A stretch of DNA of 40,204 bases, taken from positions 1 to 40,204 of the forward strand of contig NZ_PVWN01000043.1 in NCBI RefSeq assembly GCF_003003885.1, written 5' to 3'. Below, one piece after another: positions 17,130 to 25,200 of this stretch. The position numbers and the translations under genes are program-made. The stretch is from Chlorogloea sp. CCALA 695. Its GTDB lineage: Bacteria > Cyanobacteriota > Cyanobacteriia > Cyanobacteriales > Chroococcidiopsidaceae. Below the pieces are notes generated by a model. The model did no database searches and was not told the DNA's origin. It saw only the letters and a program-made list of their open reading frames with translations. Each line of letters starts with the position of its first letter. Position 1 is the first letter of the stretch.

Positions 17130-19652
17130 TTGAATAATAAAATTTTTTCATCTTGTATAGCTTTCATATCCGTAATATCTAATTTGGGCTATATGTCTAC
17201 TAACGCTCAGATTATTCCTGATAATACTTTAGGGTCGGAAAGTTCTATTATTGCCCCTAATACTAATGAGATAAACAACCAAATTTATGGAGGAGCAATT
17301 CGAGGATCGACTTTATTCCACAGCTTTCAAGAGTTTAATGTGGGCAAGGGAAAAGGAGTATATTTTATAAACCCTACTGGTATCGAGAATATTCTAAGTC
17401 GGGTAACGGGAGAAAATCCCTCTAGCATTTTAGGCACACTCGGTGTCCAAGGAGGCAATGCCAATTTATTTATGATAAATCCTCGGGGCATTATCTTTGG
17501 ACCTGATGCCAATCTAAATATTAATGGCTCTTTTTTAGGTACTACAGCCAACAGTATCATACTATCTAACGGTACACAATTTCAAGCTAGAGATCCTCAA
17601 TCTGTTCCTTTATTATCTATTCAAGTTCCGATTGGTCTTAGTTTTGATGGTAATCCAGCGCCTATCACTGTACAAGGAACCGGACACAATTTATCTTTAT
17701 TTTTCCCGTTAGCTGGTAGCCCAATTTTAGGGTCGGGTGAAAGTTTAAATGGATTGAGAACAGATCCTGGAAAAACTATTGCTTTAGTTGGTGGAGATAT
17801 TAACTTTGACGGTGGAGTTTTAACAGCTAGTTCGGGACAAATTAACATAGGCAGTATAAATACTGGAATAGTAAGTGTAAATTCAAACACTTTTGGAATT
17901 TTTTTAAATTATGATAGCATAGCCAGCTTTCAAAATATTGAGTTAAATAAACAAGCATTATTAGATGCAAGTGGTTTTATAAATGGCAATATTCATTTGC
18001 AAGCAAAAAATATTGCTTTGACGAATGGTGCTTTTATCTTAACATCAAACTTTGGCAGTAATGACGCAGGTACAGTTACTTTAAACGCAACTGAAAATAT
18101 AACAATTAATAGAAACTTACTAACACTAGGAAACTTTATACCAGGTTTTTTGGGTGCAGGTATTGTTACACAAAATTTTTCAACTGGAAAAGGAGCAGAC
18201 ATAAATATTTCAGCAAGGGAATTGAATATTCAAACTGCTTTTGGAATTGTTACAGAAACATACGATCAGGGACAAGGTGGAAATATAAACTTAGATATTT
18301 CTGGAAAGCATATACAAAATCTGGAAAAGCTAGAACCGCAAGTATCTGTTGATAGAGGTCTTATTGCTACCTTTGTATCGGGAAGTGCAAACGGAAAAGC
18401 AGGAAACTTAACACTTTCTACAAGCAATGTTTACATTAAAAATGGAGGGACAATTGCGTCAGAAACTTTTGGTTTGGGGAATGGAGGAGATGTTAATATT
18501 CAAGCTTCTGGCAAGATAAAAGTGTCTGGGGCTGTACAATTTACTTCTAATAGTTTTTTGCCTAGTTTTTTAGGCGCTTTAGCTACCTCAGAGGGTAATG
18601 CTGGTAATGTAAAAATTAACACAGAAAATTTAGTGATTGAGGACGGAGGAAGAATAGATTCTGTCACATTAGCATCTGGATCTGCTGGTAGAGTAACTAT
18701 AACTGCAAATGATTCTATTGATGTTATAGGCAGAGTGCCTGGTTCCTTAAATCCTACACTAATAAGTTCATCTGCCAATCGTTTGGACCCTGCTTTTACG
18801 CCCTTTTACGGTTTATCTAGTACGTTAGATGGAAATTCTAGCTCTGTAGAAATCTTTACCAATCAGTTAAACATCAGTGATGGAGCAAGAATTAGTGTAA
18901 GAAATGATGGCTCTGGAGAAGCAGGCGATATTAAAATCACAGCTAATTCCATCAATTTGAAAAATCAAGGTGCTATTGTTGCAGACACAGGAGTTAAAGA
19001 TGGTGGTAATATTTTTCTAAAAGCAGATAATTTACAACTACGCCAGAACAGTGAAATTAACGCAACTGCTGGAGGTAATAGTACGGGGGGCAATATTAGT
19101 ATTGATACCCACTTGCTTGTTGCCTTAGAAAACAGCAAAATTACAGCCAATGCTTTTGAGGGAAATGGTGGCAATATCCAAGTCTCTACTCAAGGCTTAT
19201 TTATATCACCAGATAGCAAGATTACTGCAAGTTCTAATTTAGGAATTGATGGAGTAGTAAATATTCAAACTTTGGAATTTGATGAAAGAAATAATCTTAC
19301 TCCTTTGGAGAACACTTTTGTAGGATCAGAACAAGTCATTGCAAATACTTGTTTGACTAGACGTAACAAGCAAGCAGGAAGCTTTGTTGTTACAGGAACA
19401 GGTGGGTTGCCTGATAAACCTGAATCTACGACTAACAGCTATGATAGCCTAACAACAAGTGATAATTCTAAAGTAGAAGTATCTCTTGCCCCGCCAGTCG
19501 TAAATACCATATCTACTAAAACTTGGCAACCAGGCGATCGCATAGTAGACTCAAATACTTTAGTGAAAACTGCTGATGGGCAAATTCTATTGGTAGCACA
19601 GCAACCAAATGTACAGAATGTTAAAAGCTTAGTCTGTACTTTAGAGAATTAA
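17130..19652 (+). CDS. Filamentous-haemagglutinin N-terminal (TPS) domain exoprotein, TpsA-like, 840 aa
   Basis: TTG 17130 begins a signal peptide (core FSSCIAFISVISNLGYM) ending near NAQ. The TPS secretion domain follows with FHSFQEFNVGKGKGVYFINP, ILSRVTGENPSSILG, NANLFMINPRGIIFG and NSIILSNG, the family hallmarks. The remainder is a glycine- and asparagine-rich beta-helix built from repeats such as GNGGNIQ and GGNISIDT. It would be exported by a TpsB (ShlB/FhaC) porin, which is not in this window. It is short for an adhesin, as is usual in cyanobacteria. The stop abuts the convergent parB stop with no gap. Confidence 0.88.
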   Translation: MNNKIFSSCIAFISVISNLGYMSTNAQIIPDNTLGSESSIIAPNTNEINNQIYGGAIRGSTLFHSFQEFNVGKGKGVYFINPTGIENILSRVTGENPSSILGTLGVQGGNANLFMINPRGIIFGPDANLNINGSFLGTTANSIILSNGTQFQARDPQSVPLLSIQVPIGLSFDGNPAPITVQGTGHNLSLFFPLAGSPILGSGESLNGLRTDPGKTIALVGGDINFDGGVLTASSGQINIGSINTGIVSVNSNTFGIFLNYDSIASFQNIELNKQALLDASGFINGNIHLQAKNIALTNGAFILTSNFGSNDAGTVTLNATENITINRNLLTLGNFIPGFLGAGIVTQNFSTGKGADINISARELNIQTAFGIVTETYDQGQGGNINLDISGKHIQNLEKLEPQVSVDRGLIATFVSGSANGKAGNLTLSTSNVYIKNGGTIASETFGLGNGGDVNIQASGKIKVSGAVQFTSNSFLPSFLGALATSEGNAGNVKINTENLVIEDGGRIDSVTLASGSAGRVTITANDSIDVIGRVPGSLNPTLISSSANRLDPAFTPFYGLSSTLDGNSSSVEIFTNQLNISDGARISVRNDGSGEAGDIKITANSINLKNQGAIVADTGVKDGGNIFLKADNLQLRQNSEINATAGGNSTGGNISIDTHLLVALENSKITANAFEGNGGNIQVSTQGLFISPDSKITASSNLGIDGVVNIQTLEFDERNNLTPLENTFVGSEQVIANTCLTRRNKQAGSFVVTGTGGLPDKPESTTNSYDSLTTSDNSKVEVSLAPPVVNTISTKTWQPGDRIVDSNTLVKTADGQILLVAQQPNVQNVKSLVCTLEN

Positions 19653-20678
19653 TTAGTCTTCCAAACTTTCTAGTTCTAATAATTTACATTTTAATATGGT
19701 TTCTAAATTAGTAAGTTTTTGTTTTAACTCATTGCGTTGCACAGGAGAAAGCTTACTAACAGTTTTTTGAGTAATTCCCTCAACTTGCCCTTGCAATTTA
19801 TCTACTTTATCAATAATCGTTCGAGTAGAATTCGTAGGGCGAATACGCGCTTTTAAAGCAGATAAGGATAAGCCTTGCTCAACAGTCTCCTGCAACAATT
19901 GTTCCCTCAGTATCGAATCTTCGATCCGTCCAAGTTCAAGGGCTTTAGTATATTCTAATAGTCCTTTGTTATATGCCTCAATTACGTTGGCAGGTAAATC
20001 TAATAAAGGGAGTCGAGAAGATACAAATGTTGTGATTTCTAACTCTGGTGCAACCTCTTTAAATAATAGTTCGATAATTTCTTTAGTTTGAGAATCAATC
20101 GACGCATTACCCTCTACTGCATTCTTATAGCGATACAGTAATTTTTTTGTCTCCTCTCTACTTTTATTTAAAGTTAAGGTTAGAAGATAAATTAGTTCTT
20201 CAGTATCATCTAGAGCATTTAAGTTACGGCGACGGACATTTTCTACTCGTGAAAGCTTAACTGCTGTAATGTCATCAACTTCTGCAATATCAGCGGCAAT
20301 TTCTGTTAATCCTGCGGCAAGAGCAGCATCTAAGCGTGTTTCTCCTGCCACTAATCTTAGTTGTTCGTTAGGAAGACGTTGTAACCAAATTGAACCCCTA
20401 AACCCATAGGTTTTAATACTATGCACTAAGTCCTCAAATGCTTGCGGATCTTTCTCCCTTCGTGACTTATACGGACGACGGAGAATCTGAGCTATGGGAA
20501 CTGTTGCATAAGAAATCTTTTGATCCTCAACTTGAGAATGAAGATGCTGGCGTTCTAGAGTTAATTCTTGCTCTAGTCGGGTAATTTGCTCTTGAGCGTC
20601 AGCTAAGTCTTGCTGAGTCTGTTTAGCTCTAGAACTTGTGGAAAGAAAGGAAGCTACACTTGGTCGAGATTTTGTCAT
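19653..20678 (-). CDS. parB: ParB/RepB/Spo0J-family partition protein, 341 aa
   Basis: This is a plasmid partition DNA-binding protein. An N-terminal coiled coil (about 22-50) precedes the ParB nuclease-like domain with VPIAQILRRPYKSR, GFRGSIWLQRL and RLVAGETRLDAALAAG; then a region with KLSRVENVRRRNLN corresponds to the CTP-binding box and the central HTH follows. The C-terminal helices would mediate dimerisation. It lies 42 bp downstream of parA on the same strand. A perfect palindrome sits 9 bp before its ATG. Confidence 0.88.
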   Translation of the reverse strand: MTKSRPSVASFLSTSSRAKQTQQDLADAQEQITRLEQELTLERQHLHSQVEDQKISYATVPIAQILRRPYKSRREKDPQAFEDLVHSIKTYGFRGSIWLQRLPNEQLRLVAGETRLDAALAAGLTEIAADIAEVDDITAVKLSRVENVRRRNLNALDDTEELIYLLTLTLNKSREETKKLLYRYKNAVEGNASIDSQTKEIIELLFKEVAPELEITTFVSSRLPLLDLPANVIEAYNKGLLEYTKALELGRIEDSILREQLLQETVEQGLSLSALKARIRPTNSTRTIIDKVDKLQGQVEGITQKTVSKLSPVQRNELKQKLTNLETILKCKLLELESLED

Positions 20679-20686
20679 GATTCCTG

Positions 20687-20706
20687 TTAGAAGATCGATC
20701 TTCTAA
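20687..20706. promoter_or_regulatory. Candidate parS/operator palindrome 1
   Basis: TTAGAAGATCGATCTTCTAA is a perfect 20-bp palindrome in the gap between parA and parB. An identical copy occurs upstream of parA at 21656-21675. Repetition next to parAB makes it a strong candidate for the ParB-binding centromere site, which could also repress parAB. Confidence 0.7.
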
Positions 20707-20720
20707 TAAATATATTTAAG

Positions 20721-21545
20721 TTATGAGCAATAGAACTGCTGAAGTAACGCCTGAACAACTGGTTCAAAATCTTGACAAGCATTATGACCAGGGCGGTATA
20801 GATGGAGTGGCGCTCGACCTCGATTAGAAGCATTTTCAAATTCCGCGCTGTAGCGAATTCCAGGAAAGCAAGGAATATCTTGTTCAGTTAAGACTTCTTT
20901 AATATCTGAATAAAAAGCTTGTTGGTCAGCGTTACTAGCAACCCGCATTGGTACTCCCCCTAAAAAAAGAGGCATAGGATCGAGGTCAAGAGATTCTCCT
21001 TCACCTCTAATCCACTGTAGCAATGAATCTACACCAGCCATTTTTACAGACATTGGAATAGGAACTACGATGTGTGTAGCTACCGCTAATGCTGTGTAGC
21101 TCAAGACGTCTAATGAAGCTGGAGAGTCTAAAATAATTAAATCATGTGATAAAGGATATTTCTTCAGTGCTTTTTTTAAAACTAATTCTCGTCCAGTTCG
21201 TGTAGGTAAGTCTAATGCAACAGAGAGCATAACATCCCCACCTAAACATACCTGAAATTTACCCTTTGGATTACCCCATTGAGGTTGCTGAATTGGGTAG
21301 TCTCCTGTAAAACTTCGGTTAAACAGTGCGGCGGAGGTTTGATCGGGTTCAAGATCGGAATCTAGACCACAAAACCTTGCTAAAGACCCATTAGTATCTA
21401 AATCAATAAATAAAGTATTTAAACCCATTTGAGCAAGTCGATAACCTAAATGAATGCCTAAAGTAGTTTTTCCAATTCCTCCTACATTAGCAACAATCCA
21501 TAAAACAATTTGTCGTGAAACCTTGACCGCTTCAGCTTTTGGCAT
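20721..21545 (-). CDS. parA: ParA-family partition ATPase with variant Walker A, 274 aa
   Basis: This is the partition ATPase partner of ParB. The P-loop reads NVGGIGKTT at 20-28, so the signature lysine usual for deviant Walker A (KGGxGKTT) is replaced by Val21, while the catalytic Lys26 is kept. Walker A' is LFIDLDTNGS and Walker B is DLIILDSPAS. The length is that of a type Ib ParA without an N-terminal HTH. It is read leftward toward parB with one palindrome on each side. The loss of the signature lysine should alter nucleotide-dependent dimerisation. Confidence 0.85.
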   Translation of the reverse strand: MPKAEAVKVSRQIVLWIVANVGGIGKTTLGIHLGYRLAQMGLNTLFIDLDTNGSLARFCGLDSDLEPDQTSAALFNRSFTGDYPIQQPQWGNPKGKFQVCLGGDVMLSVALDLPTRTGRELVLKKALKKYPLSHDLIILDSPASLDVLSYTALAVATHIVVPIPMSVKMAGVDSLLQWIRGEGESLDLDPMPLFLGGVPMRVASNADQQAFYSDIKEVLTEQDIPCFPGIRYSAEFENASNRGRAPLHLYRPGHNACQDFEPVVQALLQQFYCS

Positions 21546-21654
21546 TTTAGTTATAGATAGATTTAAGAACAGCTTACGCTTTTATTTCAGGAAGCCGGAA
21601 CAAATTCATAGAGAGTTGTGTAAGCTCATTTTTAGAAATAATCATCAATACCTG

Positions 21655-21676
21655 ATTAGAAGATCGATCTTCTAAT
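21655..21676. promoter_or_regulatory. Candidate parS/operator palindrome 2
   Basis: The 20-bp palindrome found before parB recurs here, extended by one base pair to a perfect 22 bp. It lies 110 bp upstream of the parA start and 74 bp upstream of the divergent HTH-pentapeptide gene, so it could control both. Confidence 0.7.
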
Positions 21677-21749
21677 TAGAATAAACTAATTGTAGACTTA
21701 ATTAATCCCAGAAACCATTGAACAACTCAGTCAGTACAAAAATTGAAAA

Positions 21750-22682
21750 ATGCAACCAACAACGTTCCCAGAACTAATTAAAAAAGTCAGAAAACTTAAA
21801 AACCTTACTCAGAGGGACTTTGGTAGGCTTTTAAACCCTTCAGTAGCTCAACCTACAGTAGCTCGTTGGGAAAAAGGGGAACAGCTACCTGACCGCAAGT
21901 ATTTTCCAAAAATTGCATCTCTAGTGGATTTTACACTAGAGGATCTCTTTAAATTCGTTGAAGAACCATTAGTAGACATAGTAGATACATCTATTACATC
22001 GGAGTCGATGCTTCTCAAAGCTTATATTCCAAACAAGCAACATCTAGCCATTTTAAACCGAGGCGTAGGAGCCTGGAATCGGTGGAGAGAGAGAAACCCC
22101 GAAGTAATTCCAGAGCTTGCTGGGATAAAGCCAATAGACAAAAACTTAAGCCAAATTAATCTTTCTGGAGCAGACCTTAGAGGCGTTGACTTTCGGTGGA
22201 CTGCTTTATGTAATGCAAAGTTTGTTGGGGCAAACCTGAGAGAAGCAAATTTAACCTCAGCTAATCTTAGCAATGCCGACCTAAGCGGAGCAAATTTGAG
22301 TGAGGCTACTCTTGTAAATGCTTACTTTGGAGAAGCAAAACTTAGCAACACTAACTTAATTGCAGCACATATGGAAAGTAGCAATTTTAGTTCCGCTAAC
22401 CTTAATGCGGCTAACTGTAGCAAAGCGAATCTCACTAAAGTAGATTTGAGATGTGCTTTGCTAGTTGAAGCAGACTTCACTAACGCTATCATTAGCGATT
22501 GCCTAGTCTATGGTGTATCTGCTTGGGGAATAAAACTTGATGGAGCAACGCAAACCAAGCTAAATATTTGTCCAGATGAATCATGTTTTGACTTTGTGGT
22601 TGATTTGAAATTTGCAGAAATTAAGTATTTAATAAATACACACCCAATTTCCCCGGCACTCCCTGCCACCGCCCCTGATTAG
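21750..22682 (+). CDS. HTH (XRE)-pentapeptide-repeat fusion protein, 310 aa
   Basis: Residues 1-70 are a Cro/C1-type HTH (LTQRDFGRLLNPSVAQPTVARW and the following helices). After a linker, residues about 133-245 are pentapeptide repeats of A(D/N)LxX type, such as LSGADLRGVDF and ANLSNADLSGANL, which fold as a right-handed quadrilateral helix that can mimic DNA. The tail resembles the segment that joins pentapeptides to effector domains in larger cyanobacterial proteins, but that effector is missing. It is divergent from parA. Its 3' end overlaps the convergent gene by 62 bp. Confidence 0.8.
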   Translation: MQPTTFPELIKKVRKLKNLTQRDFGRLLNPSVAQPTVARWEKGEQLPDRKYFPKIASLVDFTLEDLFKFVEEPLVDIVDTSITSESMLLKAYIPNKQHLAILNRGVGAWNRWRERNPEVIPELAGIKPIDKNLSQINLSGADLRGVDFRWTALCNAKFVGANLREANLTSANLSNADLSGANLSEATLVNAYFGEAKLSNTNLIAAHMESSNFSSANLNAANCSKANLTKVDLRCALLVEADFTNAIISDCLVYGVSAWGIKLDGATQTKLNICPDESCFDFVVDLKFAEIKYLINTHPISPALPATAPD

Positions 22683-23694
22683 CCCCAGACCAAAGAGCTT
22701 TGCCTATCTTATTTTTAGCCGCAGCAAAAATGTCTTCCTCTGCTTCGTCAAATAAAACTCTTGCTACCTTCTCCGAATTCATAGCTTGCCCAATATTTTG
22801 CTGTAAAACTTTTTCAACCGCTTGAGTAAGCTTTAGCCCTTGGTAATCTGGAAGCAGAGCCTCGGTTAAAGCCAAAGCAGAAATTTCTCGCCCTGAATCA
22901 GTGGGCGGCTTCTGTTCGGGTTTTCCAGTAGCTTGCTTAAGGTTAACTGTATAAAATCCGCCTCGTCCTGGCACTTTCTGCCATAACCCGTTTTCTATTC
23001 CTTGATTTAAAGTATTGTACAACCGAGGTTTTTCTGCCTTAAAGGTTGGAATTTCTAACTCACCATACAAAGCTCGAACAATATCATCTATGTGTAGAAT
23101 ATTGCCAGCTTCTTCCTGTAACAGTTTTTCAACAGCTTCAGACTTACTTAGATGCTGGTATTGAGTTAGCAATGGTTGCTTTAAAGGTTTTCTAGCTTTT
23201 TTCGTGGGTTCTACGGGGGTCTCCAGTTCTACTTTTTCAGATGTTATTGATTCCTCTAATTCTGTAGGTTCTTGAGCAAGGTCTTCAAGGGGGGCGGAAG
23301 AAGTTATTTCTTCGTCCTCTATTGATTTCAATTCTTCCATCACCTGCTGAGTAGTGATAGGAAATTCTACTGAATCATCCTGACTTTCATTCTGCGGTGC
23401 AGAGTTAGAGGGAGTAGAAAATTCGTCTGGGAAGCTTTGCGTTTCAGGTTGTATTTCTTCTAGTTGCTTGTCCTCAACTTCTGGTAACTCTGCTTCGGTT
23501 AAGCTATCCTGTAGACTTTCCGGTATCGCTAGTTCGTCATCAACAGAGCTTGCGGGCAAAGAGATAGCTTGGTTGTTCCCCTGCTGGATTATCAACTGCT
23601 CGGCTAATAGGGCGTTGATATGGTTTAGCTGCGCTCTTGCACTACTTGAAGCCTGGTCATTCTCCTCAATGATGCTTTGGTAATGCGATCGCAT
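22621..23694 (-). CDS. Duplicated winged-helix (HARE-HTH-like) protein, residual 3' part, 357 aa
   Basis: This is the reading frame left downstream of the transposon. Residues about 1-60 are a coiled coil, 60-180 an acidic disordered linker, then two copies of a winged-helix module: SKSEAVEKLLQ to GRGGFYTV and LTQAVEKVLQQ to GKLGVYLL. Each copy resembles the HARE-HTH/ASXL-type DNA-binding wing. The frame continues upstream of ATG 23694 to the insertion at 23760, so this ATG is probably internal to the ancestral gene. Whether it is still expressed is unknown. Confidence 0.65.
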   Translation of the reverse strand: MRSHYQSIIEENDQASSSARAQLNHINALLAEQLIIQQGNNQAISLPASSVDDELAIPESLQDSLTEAELPEVEDKQLEEIQPETQSFPDEFSTPSNSAPQNESQDDSVEFPITTQQVMEELKSIEDEEITSSAPLEDLAQEPTELEESITSEKVELETPVEPTKKARKPLKQPLLTQYQHLSKSEAVEKLLQEEAGNILHIDDIVRALYGELEIPTFKAEKPRLYNTLNQGIENGLWQKVPGRGGFYTVNLKQATGKPEQKPPTDSGREISALALTEALLPDYQGLKLTQAVEKVLQQNIGQAMNSEKVARVLFDEAEEDIFAAAKNKIGKALWSGANQGRWQGVPGKLGVYLLNT

Positions 23695-23751
23695 TTTAGT
23701 GAGATTTTCGTGGAAAAGCTGATTGCCTGATAACTCATTAACAAGTAGAGC

Positions 23752-23760
23752 GTTAACATG
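23752..23760. repeat. Target-site duplication, left copy
   Basis: GTTAACATG lies immediately before the left inverted repeat of the ISKra4-like element and matches the right copy at 24965-24973. Confidence 0.9.
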
Positions 23761-23769
23761 GGGAGCATC

Positions 23770-24624
23770 TCAGTTTTGCAAATAGTTAGTTGTAGATAGC
23801 ATTCCATTAAGATAAGCAGTGCGATGAAAGAGAACTTGCGGTACATTGTTTTTGTTCCACTGAGCGCCGGAGATTTTCACACGCCTACCAATCTGTTTGA
23901 CCGTAGACTCAATTGCCCCAGAGCCAATAGAACTAATCTGTTCGGTCTGAAAATACCAGTAATCAGGAATACGAGAGTGATGCTTATGAAGATAGGTAAT
24001 AAAATTGTCTGCTCGAGGATTTGACCACCCGTCAATTTCGATAATAGCTGCTGTAATATTTCCCCGCCACAAAAAAGCTTCTACCCTTGCTAAACGAACC
24101 TTATCACCGCCTACTTTATAAAGGTTTTCTACTAAATGATACCAGTCTAAAATTTCGAGGCGGCTTTCCTTGGTAGCAATGCCAGCAATGAGATTCCATA
24201 TGCCGTCATGTCCATCTCCAAGACAAGTAACAATTTCTGACAATTCTTGCTGATTTACCCAAGCAAGCAAAGACTGGTTATCTTGAAAATAGGCTGCAAC
24301 TGCCTGACTGTGGAGGTTTACGGCTTTATAATCTCTCCACTCACACCCTTGACCTACAGGGGTGCGGAGCCTAACTTTTCCCCCATCGACGCTCAACTCT
24401 TCTACCTCTTGTTTGACCCTGACTTCGGTAAACTTATATCGCTGTACAAGTCTCTGCTGGGTACTGTGGCATACTTTAAGACCCGTAAGGATTTCTAAAT
24501 CTCTAGCAGTATTTTGATAGGATACGTTTGCACTCAATAGCAAACAACACTTTTCCAAATGTGGACTTAGTTGTGTATTTGGTTTCACCTCTAACTTTTT
24601 CGCCTGGTTTTCCGTCAGTTTCAA
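23770..24624 (-). CDS. ISKra4-family transposase, main (orfB) frame, 284 aa
   Basis: This is the catalytic part of a DDE transposase. The three acidic motifs are visible: ELSVDGGKVRL, VTCLGDGHDGIWNL and GSGAIESTVKQIGRRVK. The N-terminus KLTENQAKKLEVKPN and CLLLSANVSYQNTARDLE are typical of ISKra4 cyanobacterial elements. The frame runs upstream without a stop to an A-rich stretch (RKRKLKSSIGI), -1 relative to the short upstream frame. A frameshift there would yield the full protein. Confidence 0.88.
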   Translation of the reverse strand: MKLTENQAKKLEVKPNTQLSPHLEKCCLLLSANVSYQNTARDLEILTGLKVCHSTQQRLVQRYKFTEVRVKQEVEELSVDGGKVRLRTPVGQGCEWRDYKAVNLHSQAVAAYFQDNQSLLAWVNQQELSEIVTCLGDGHDGIWNLIAGIATKESRLEILDWYHLVENLYKVGGDKVRLARVEAFLWRGNITAAIIEIDGWSNPRADNFITYLHKHHSRIPDYWYFQTEQISSIGSGAIESTVKQIGRRVKISGAQWNKNNVPQVLFHRTAYLNGMLSTTNYLQN

Positions 24625-24641
24625 AATGCCAATGCTGCTTT

Positions 24642-24851
24642 TTAATTTTCTTTTTCTGCCTGCGGTTGTACCTGTGACCGCTCGGATAAAAAAACACCAA
24701 TTTCTGGGCTGACGTACTTGAGTACCTTTTGGCGAACGGTCTGCTCAATTTCTTCTAAAGTGTTCAATAACTCTTGTGGGGTTTCCTCATAGAGAATGGC
24801 AGCAATAGCTTGTATATGGGCTTTTAGTGCGATAGCATTCTTTGAAGTCAT
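24642..24851 (-). CDS. ISKra4-family transposase N-terminal (orfA) frame, 69 aa
   Basis: This is the N-terminal helical part of the transposase, containing ILYEETPQELLNTLEEIEQTVRQ. It ends at a TAA just after an A-rich tract coding QAEKEN. The orfB frame overlaps here in the -1 phase, so the complete enzyme is probably made by -1 frameshifting at the A run. ATG 24851 lies 113 bp inside the right end of the element. Confidence 0.8.
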   Translation of the reverse strand: MTSKNAIALKAHIQAIAAILYEETPQELLNTLEEIEQTVRQKVLKYVSPEIGVFLSERSQVQPQAEKEN

Positions 24852-24964
24852 ATTCCATGCGTTATCTCTATTTTCACTCCATCATACATTTTTGCTTTAG
24901 GGTAGTTCCCTATTTCCTTAAATCTGATAAGTATTCGTACTTATTGCAAAACTGAGATGCTCCC

Positions 24965-24973
24965 GTTAACATG
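24965..24973. repeat. Target-site duplication, right copy
   Basis: GTTAACATG lies immediately after the right inverted repeat of the ISKra4-like element. In the interrupted minus-strand gene it encodes His-Val-Asn. Confidence 0.9.
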
Positions 24974-25200
24974 AACCAAAGAATCTTGGGCAACACTTGT
25001 AGTGCGAAGTCTCTGTTGGATTTGCTTAGTGTAGTGCGATCGCATTTCGATTAAATTATCAATGAAGCGGTCAGATTGGGGCATTAATAAGTTACTCTTT
25101 CTTGAAAAAACCAATATTGCAGTTAATATACTAATCCTAATCCTATTTCTAGCAGTAGGTATAAGATGCGCTACCGCGCTCTTAAGGCGGAAAAAAACTC

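Larger units (their letters stand above)
23761..24964 (-). mobile_element. ISKra4-like insertion sequence, 1204 bp
   Basis: The ends are inverted repeats: GGGAGCATCTCAGTTTTGCA at the left and the complementary TGCAAAACTGAGATGCTCCC at the right. The 9-bp target duplication GTTAACATG flanks it exactly at 23752-23760 and 24965-24973. The element carries one transposase in two frames on the minus strand. Perfect repeats and duplication point to recent insertion. Confidence 0.92.
22621..25084 (-). pseudogene. Coiled-coil/winged-helix gene split by ISKra4-like element (ancestral 416 aa)
   Basis: Removing the element at 23761-24964 and one copy of the 9-bp duplication rejoins one open frame. 40 codons from ATG 25084 end in HVN, and GCT CTA continues at 23751. 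The N-terminus contains MRSHYTKQIQQRL, and a second MRSHY segment begins at 23694, so the region is an internal duplication. The duplication CATGTTAAC is exactly three codons. The reconstructed protein is an N-terminal repeated helix region, an acidic linker and two winged helices. Confidence 0.8.

Noticed and set aside
17327-19174. Several minus-strand open frames inside the TpsA-like gene
   Set aside because: They lie wholly opposite a gene with clear TPS-domain motifs, have proline- and leucine-rich shadow composition and no ribosome sites.
24503-24748. Third overlapping minus-strand frame in the ISKra4-like element
   Set aside because: It shares no features with ISKra4 transposases; the orfA and orfB frames explain the region.
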